From positions 1 through 41,331 of the IMG/VR virus record IMGVR_UViG_3300035072_000016: a DNA stretch of 41,331 nt; one strand, given 5' to 3'. The notes beneath the pieces are model-generated. The model worked only from the letters and a program-made list of their open reading frames with translations. It was not told the origin of the DNA and ran no database searches. Positions 37,862 through 41,331 of the stretch are shown here, in pieces; positions within the stretch are counted from its first letter, which is position 1, and every line of letters begins with the position of its first letter. Position numbers and translations under genes: made by a program. Source of the DNA: a virus.

Positions 37862-38521
37862 ATGTCCCTCATTCTCACTGGCGCTTCCGGGCAGCCCGCC
37901 GAGGTCGAAACCAACCACCGGGCAGTGCGTGTTACGCTACGCCCCACCGACGTAGGCTCACAGGGAGCGTTCAAAGTTTCGATGCTTTCTGGCTCGATGA
38001 ACGCTGGTCTCGCCGCCACTTCACCGATCGCCGCTTTCCGTAACCCTGGGCAGAACATAGCCCTCATCCGCCGCGTGTTCCTCCAGGCCAACTCCCTGGG
38101 CACGGGCTTCACGGCGGGCGGCGCGGCGTTCAGCCTCTACATCGCGCGCAACTGGACGGCCGACGACAGTGGAGGCACAGCGCTGTCGCCGGGTGCAGGC
38201 CGCATGAGGTCGAGCCATGCCAACCAGACGGCTAGCGGGCTGCGCGTTGCGGCCTCTGGCGCGCTCACTGCTGGCGCGCGCACGTTGGACGCCAACCCCG
38301 TAGCGAACATCCTAACGGGCGTTGGCACCTCCACATACACTTCCTTCGTCCAGCGCACGACCCCCATCTTCCAGGCATACCCCGGTGAATGGCCTCTCGT
38401 GCTTGGCAACAACGAGGGCTTCGTGCTCCTCGCAACCGTCCCAGCCACTGGTGTGTGGCAATTCGACCTTGGCGTCGAGTGGGACGAGGTCAACACCTTC
38501 GGCACTGCACTGGCCGTCTAA
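37862..38521 (+). CDS. Tail-associated structural protein, paralogue 1, 219 aa
   Basis: The protein is beta-rich with VETNHRAVRVTLRPTDVGSQGAFKVSMLSG, AAFRNPGQNIALIRRVFLQAN and FDLGVEWDEVNTFG. It is clearly related to the next gene (VETTHRAARASVRPLD, VAFRNPGSNYAVVKRLSLQAI, VDLEWDEVSTFG). Location between fibre and lysin suggests a receptor-binding or virion surface protein. Codon choice (for example AAC, CTC, GGG, CCC, ACG in place of the usual GCG/CGC-heavy style) differs from the upstream genes, suggesting a separate origin. Confidence 0.65.
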   Translation: MSLILTGASGQPAEVETNHRAVRVTLRPTDVGSQGAFKVSMLSGSMNAGLAATSPIAAFRNPGQNIALIRRVFLQANSLGTGFTAGGAAFSLYIARNWTADDSGGTALSPGAGRMRSSHANQTASGLRVAASGALTAGARTLDANPVANILTGVGTSTYTSFVQRTTPIFQAYPGEWPLVLGNNEGFVLLATVPATGVWQFDLGVEWDEVNTFGTALAV

Positions 38522-38529
38522 GAGGTCAC

Positions 38530-39195
38530 ATGCAAATTGTTCCTGGCGGGCCATCACTGGGGGCCCCAGTGGAGGTTGAGACCACCCACCGCGCCGCGCG
38601 GGCATCTGTCCGCCCTCTTGATACCCAGAACATCAAAGGGGCGTATCGTGTATCCTTATACTCATCCACCCGATTTGGTGATTCTCCCCTGGTGGCTTTC
38701 CGCAACCCCGGATCGAATTACGCTGTCGTAAAGCGGCTATCCCTCCAGGCCATTGGAGCGAACGTTCCCTTCCCAGGTTACTCCATCATCTCAGGATACG
38801 TCATCCGCAACATCATCACCCCCGTGTCAGGGGGGCTCGTTATGGCCTCTGGCTCTGGGTGCCTATTCCGAGGAGGGGGGAACCCCACCGCCTTCGATTT
38901 TAGGATCGCCTCGGGAGCTGCGCTGACGGCTGGGGTTTACACGACGGACCCCAACTCCTTCGTGGATGTCACCCAGAGTTGGGTTAGCCTGGGCACTCCG
39001 ATTGTTGGAGCCATCCAGCGGACAACACCCCTCCTTAATGCCATGCAGGGCGATCACCCCCTCATCATCGGGCCCAACGAGGGGTTCATCATCAACGTGC
39101 TTACCCCGACAGGCTACGGGGTCGGGTCGGTGCAAAGCTGCGTTGACCTTGAATGGGACGAGGTCTCAACCTTCGGCCCGTCGCTCGCGGCGTAG
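38530..39195 (+). CDS. Tail-associated structural protein, paralogue 2, 221 aa
   Basis: This is a tandem homologue of the 37862-38521 product, sharing the opening VETTHRAAR motif, FRNPGSNYAV, a QRTTPLLNA segment (QRTTPIFQA in the other) and the closing EWDEVSTFGPSLA. The two have diverged strongly in the middle, as expected for proteins that contact different receptors. ATG 38530 has AGAGG upstream. Its composition is less GC-skewed at third positions than the core virion genes. Confidence 0.65.
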   Translation: MQIVPGGPSLGAPVEVETTHRAARASVRPLDTQNIKGAYRVSLYSSTRFGDSPLVAFRNPGSNYAVVKRLSLQAIGANVPFPGYSIISGYVIRNIITPVSGGLVMASGSGCLFRGGGNPTAFDFRIASGAALTAGVYTTDPNSFVDVTQSWVSLGTPIVGAIQRTTPLLNAMQGDHPLIIGPNEGFIINVLTPTGYGVGSVQSCVDLEWDEVSTFGPSLAA

Positions 39196-39235
39196 CCGCT
39201 ATGGAATTGATAAATTCTATTGAGGAGGCATTGCA

Positions 39236-40066
39236 TTGAAGCCGCAACGAATGAGCGCAGAGGGCCGCGCGCTGCTGATCCAGCGCGAGGGCTTCAGGAC
39301 GAAGGCCTATCGAGACACGGTCGGCGTCTGGACGATCGGCGTCGGACATACCTCGGCAGCTGGCGCGCCGGACGTAACGCCGGGCCTCGTCGTCACCAAG
39401 GCCGAGGTCGACGAAATCCTGTCGCGCGATCTGAGGCAATATGAATTCGCCGTCTCGCATGCGGTGACCACGCCGTTGACGCAGGGCCAGTTCGACGCTC
39501 TCGTCTCGCTCTGCTTCAATATCGGCTGTGACGCCTTCCGCAAATCAACGATCGTCAAGCGTCTGAACTTCCTGAATTATCGCGGCGCGGCGGATGCTTT
39601 CCTCATGTGGAGCAAGCCGACTGAGATCATGGACCGCCGCCGGGCCGAGCGCTCGCAGTTCCTCACCGCGACGCCTCCCGACGCGCTGGGCGCGCCCGTG
39701 CGCTTCATCGCCGCCGAAGATCTGCACGAAGAGGAAGCCGTCACGGCCGATTACCTGCGCGCCGCGGGCTCGCGCACGCTCTCCGCGACCGATTTCGTCA
39801 AGAAAGCCGCAACGGCGGTCCTGGGCGCCGACGCCGTCGACGGCGCGACGCGCGCCAAAGACGCGCTCGATCAGGCAAGGGACGCCTATGCGGGCTTCGC
39901 GCATGGCGCGGAAGCGCTCGAGCTCGCCAAGAGCTATTGGCCGCTCGCCGCCGGCCTCGCTTTGTCTCTCGTCATCGCCGCCCTCGCCTGGCTCGCCTTG
40001 CGCGAAGCCCATCGCATCCAGCGCGCCCGCGTCGAGGATGCGGTGCTCACGCCGGCGGCGGCTTAA
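39236..40066 (+). CDS. GH24 endolysin (muramidase) with C-terminal membrane span, 276 aa
   Basis: The catalytic triad E18, D27 and T33 has the exact E-x8-D-x5-T spacing of T4-type lysozymes (REGFRTKAYRD, GVWTIGVGHT). QGQFDALVSLCFNIGCDAFRKSTIVKRLN completes the domain (to about 150). Residues about 150-235 form a linker and helices. A hydrophobic span (LAAGLALSLVIAALAWLAL, about 242-260) near the end would tether it to the inner membrane, which is unusual for GH24 lysins. The TTG start at 39236 is chosen because GAGGAGG lies 7 nt upstream; ATG 39251 is too far from it. Confidence 0.92.
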   Translation: MKPQRMSAEGRALLIQREGFRTKAYRDTVGVWTIGVGHTSAAGAPDVTPGLVVTKAEVDEILSRDLRQYEFAVSHAVTTPLTQGQFDALVSLCFNIGCDAFRKSTIVKRLNFLNYRGAADAFLMWSKPTEIMDRRRAERSQFLTATPPDALGAPVRFIAAEDLHEEEAVTADYLRAAGSRTLSATDFVKKAATAVLGADAVDGATRAKDALDQARDAYAGFAHGAEALELAKSYWPLAAGLALSLVIAALAWLALREAHRIQRARVEDAVLTPAAA

Positions 40067-40078
40067 GGGAGACGCCGC

Positions 40079-40321
40079 ATGCCGACGCCGGAATATCATC
40101 TGCGGAACATGGTCGGCGAGATGATCCAATCGACCAGCGACCGCGTGGCTTTCGTCGCCGCTGGCGTCGCCGGAACGGCTCCGCTCTGGAAAGATAGCGT
40201 GCGGGACATTTCCGACATTGCGGCCGCCATCGGCCCGATTCTGGCCGCGCTCGTCGTGGTGCTGAAAATCATCCTGACCGCCGTCCAAATCTGGAAAACG
40301 ATCCAGCCGAGCGGAAAATAA
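40079..40321 (+). CDS. Holin candidate, 80 aa
   Basis: The protein is short, with one or two hydrophobic segments (about residues 23-35 and IGPILAALVVVLKIILTAVQIW at about 51-72) and a basic C-terminus (KTIQPSGK). It directly follows the endolysin gene. GGGAGACGCCGC precedes ATG 40079. Holin function is inferred from size, membrane character and position. No Rz-type spanin gene is visible next to it. Confidence 0.55.
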   Translation: MPTPEYHLRNMVGEMIQSTSDRVAFVAAGVAGTAPLWKDSVRDISDIAAAIGPILAALVVVLKIILTAVQIWKTIQPSGK

Positions 40322-40336
40322 CTGAAAGAAAATCAA

Positions 40337-40879
40337 ATGGCCGATATTCTCTCTCCGGTTCGCGGGCTGCTACAGGCTGGCGTCCAGGAGCGCTACAAGG
40401 ATATGGGCGACGGCTCCTATGCGCTCGTCCATGCGGCGCCCAAGCGCACGCTATCCGTCGCGACGCAGAGCAACGCCGCCATCTTCCCGGCCGGCGCCGA
40501 AAATACCGGCAATACGGCGACCGCCGTCGTTCCCGCGGGGAAAAGCTGGCGCATCCAGTCGATCAGAGCGGATTTCACGGCCGGAGCCACGGTCGGAAAC
40601 CGCTTCCCCGTCATCAGGCTAGCCGATGGCTCAGGAAACGTCTTTTTCCAGAGCGTCTGGCAGACGGCCATCGTCGCCGCCGGTGGGGCGAAATTCTGCG
40701 CCTTTTCGGGAGTCGGCTCCACCGGCTACAACACTTCGGCGGCCGTCGTCGTGCCGCTCGCCTTGCCGAAGGATTGCATCCTCAGCGCCGGCCTGCGTCT
40801 TATTCTCACGGACAGCCAGAACGTCTCCGCCGCCGGAGACGTCTGGTCGAATGTCGTGTTGGCTTATGAGGATCTTTAG
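40337..40879 (+). CDS. Putative tail/virion surface protein, 180 aa
   Basis: The protein is beta-rich: DGSYALVHAAPKRTLSVATQSNAAIFPAG, VVPAGKSWRIQSIRADFTAGATVGNRFPVIRLADGSGNVFF, DVWSNVVLAYEDL. This pattern of alternating strands around an AGKSWRI motif resembles jelly-roll surface proteins found in phage tail and fibre regions. It is the last phage gene before attR. It could be a morphogenesis or receptor protein, or lysogenic cargo. Confidence 0.6.
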   Translation: MADILSPVRGLLQAGVQERYKDMGDGSYALVHAAPKRTLSVATQSNAAIFPAGAENTGNTATAVVPAGKSWRIQSIRADFTAGATVGNRFPVIRLADGSGNVFFQSVWQTAIVAAGGAKFCAFSGVGSTGYNTSAAVVVPLALPKDCILSAGLRLILTDSQNVSAAGDVWSNVVLAYEDL

Positions 40880-40949
40880 GCCTATCGAATTGCGCATGAA
40901 TCGGCCACGTTTCGACCACCTAAGTAGTTGAAATATATAGACTTATAAC

Positions 40950-41014
40950 TGTCTGGGGGACAAGGGGTCGTGGGTTCGAATCCCGCCACTCCGACCATTT
41001 AAGTCATTGAAATT
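40950..41014 (+). repeat. attR: right copy of the 65-bp attachment core
   Basis: It is identical to attL at 63-127. It includes the tRNA-Pro 3' end (to 40997) without the 5' half, so no functional tRNA is formed here. A single TTTCGAC lies at 40910-40916 on the phage side. Confidence 0.95.
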
Positions 41015-41019
41015 CCCGG

Positions 41020-41087
41020 AAAAAGAAATGCTGAGGCGGTTGGACCGGACCGTGAACAATTTCGACCTTTCGATCGCGTTTCGACTC
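41020..41087. other. Remnant resembling this phage's left arm, outside attR
   Basis: Bases 41020-41087 align without gaps to 271-338, at about 80% identity by eye. The alignment covers the AAAAAGAAA tract, a decayed version of the minus-strand terminator hairpin, and the block of TTTCGAC repeats (41060, 41079, with TTTCGAT at 41068). This is host-side flank, so it is probably the leftover left end of an older, related element in the same tRNA gene. Confidence 0.7.
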
Positions 41088-41180
41088 AGGTCCTTCCGCC
41101 GCCGTTCCGTATCATCAGAACAAGGTGGTGGATGCCGACGCTCCACGAAACACTCTGGCGATTCGTGATCGCGCGAAATC

Positions 41181-41227
41181 AAAAATCTAGCCGCGAGGAG
41201 GTCTCGGGAGGCGATAAGGCGCGGCTA
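41181..41227 (-). terminator. Possible terminator of the host ABC-F gene
   Basis: TAGCCGCG (41188-41195) pairs with CGCGGCTA (41220-41227). On the minus strand the stem is followed by ATTTTT. The loop is long (24 nt) and the gene's stop codon lies in the stem, so the assignment is tentative. Confidence 0.45.
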
Positions 41228-41331
41228 TCGGCTCCCCTCTGCTTCCGCCGCCAGCTCCAGCCACTGCTCCTCCGCCACAGCCAGAGCCTTGGCCAGCTCC
41301 TCCCGTTGCGCCGCAAGCCTCAACGCCTCCT
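41225..41331 (-). CDS. ABC-F family ATPase, C-terminal end (partial)
   Basis: Only the last 34 codons are in the window (EALRLAAQREELAKALAVAE through EQWLELAAEAEGSR, then stop). The helical, Glu/Ala-rich end with EEQWLEL is typical of the coiled-coil C-terminus of duplicated-ATPase ABC-F proteins of the Uup/EttA type, which act on ribosomes. The gene runs off the window. It is a host chromosomal gene, outside the prophage. The identification rests on a short stretch. Confidence 0.6.
   Translation of the reverse strand, partial: EALRLAAQREELAKALAVAEEQWLELAAEAEGSR

Larger units (their letters stand above)
63..41014. mobile_element. Integrated temperate podovirus (prophage), about 40.9 kb
   Basis: The element is bounded by a perfect 65-bp direct repeat, attL and attR. 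It has an integrase and repressor at the left end, a replication module in the middle and a contiguous late region to the right. The late region holds terminase, portal, scaffold, capsid, tail tubular proteins, internal virion proteins, tail fibre and lysis genes. I see no frameshift in any essential-looking virion gene, so the prophage may be inducible. The length and gene order match short-tailed phages with a T7-like tail, but a T7-type RNA polymerase gene is absent. The only visibly broken gene is the chimeric ORF at 7486-7773. Confidence 0.95.

Noticed and set aside
27459-39195. Diversity-generating retroelement, suspected because the virion genes resemble the Bordetella phage group
   Set aside because: No reverse transcriptase gene and no template/variable repeat pair seen in the fibre region.
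40943-41182. Minus-strand ORF ending GGIRTHDPLSPRQL
   Set aside because: It is an antisense reading of the tRNA-Pro 3' end; this peptide ending is a well-known annotation artefact across tRNA genes.

Overview
The window holds one apparently complete temperate phage genome integrated into a proline tRNA gene of a GC-rich alphaproteobacterium. A methylotroph or rhizobial-type Hyphomicrobiales host is my guess from composition and gene style; nothing in the window fixes the genus. An intact tRNA-Pro(GGG) lies at 33-110. The last 48 nt of the tRNA plus 17 nt beyond it recur at 40950-41014 as a perfect 65-bp direct repeat. These are attL and attR, and the element between them would excise as a circle of about 40.9 kb. 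Host sequence resumes after 41014 and ends in the 3' end of a minus-strand ABC-F-type ATPase gene.

Layout. (1) 128-3878, mostly minus strand: attachment-site arm repeats, a minus-strand terminator, a small gene, a tyrosine integrase, an AlpA/excisionase-like protein, a chain of overlapping tiny genes and a CI-like repressor. (2) 4009-11408, plus strand: Cro-like and other small DNA-binding proteins, an adenine methyltransferase, a Toprim primase-like protein, an AAA+ helicase-like protein, a GapR-family (DUF2312) protein and SSB. A recent duplication/insertion with a NUMOD3-like repeat protein interrupts this module. (3) 11420-13518: accessory cargo, with small membrane proteins, a secreted-type HNH protein, a ribbon-helix-helix-like protein and two minus-strand genes sharing one operator. 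(4) 13519-14196: a gene-free stretch with repeated TGTTGCA motifs. (5) 14197-40879: the late region, coding for a podovirus virion of T7-like tail architecture. Its order is terminase, portal, scaffold, capsid, tail tubes A and B, internal/ejected proteins (a transglycosylase, and a polyvalent protein with ADP-ribosyltransferase-like and metalloprotease motifs), tail fibre, receptor-type proteins, GH24 endolysin and a holin candidate.

How it works together. No phage RNA polymerase gene is present. Instead, the late region carries four identical copies of a 20-bp motif, each followed at the same distance by a -10-like TA element. The copies lie upstream of the terminase block, of a gene-free transcription unit, of the portal block and of the capsid block. 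The simplest reading is a phage-specific late promoter served by host RNA polymerase plus a phage activator. The second copy, with a strong terminator about 400 bp downstream, frames a gene-free, highly structured segment (about 17578-17971). This is the best candidate here for an undescribed phage non-coding RNA. A DUF2829/Tad2-like gene (Thoeris anti-defence family) sits at the head of the portal operon.

Limits: all family calls are by eye from protein sequence. No database search or RNA folding could be run.
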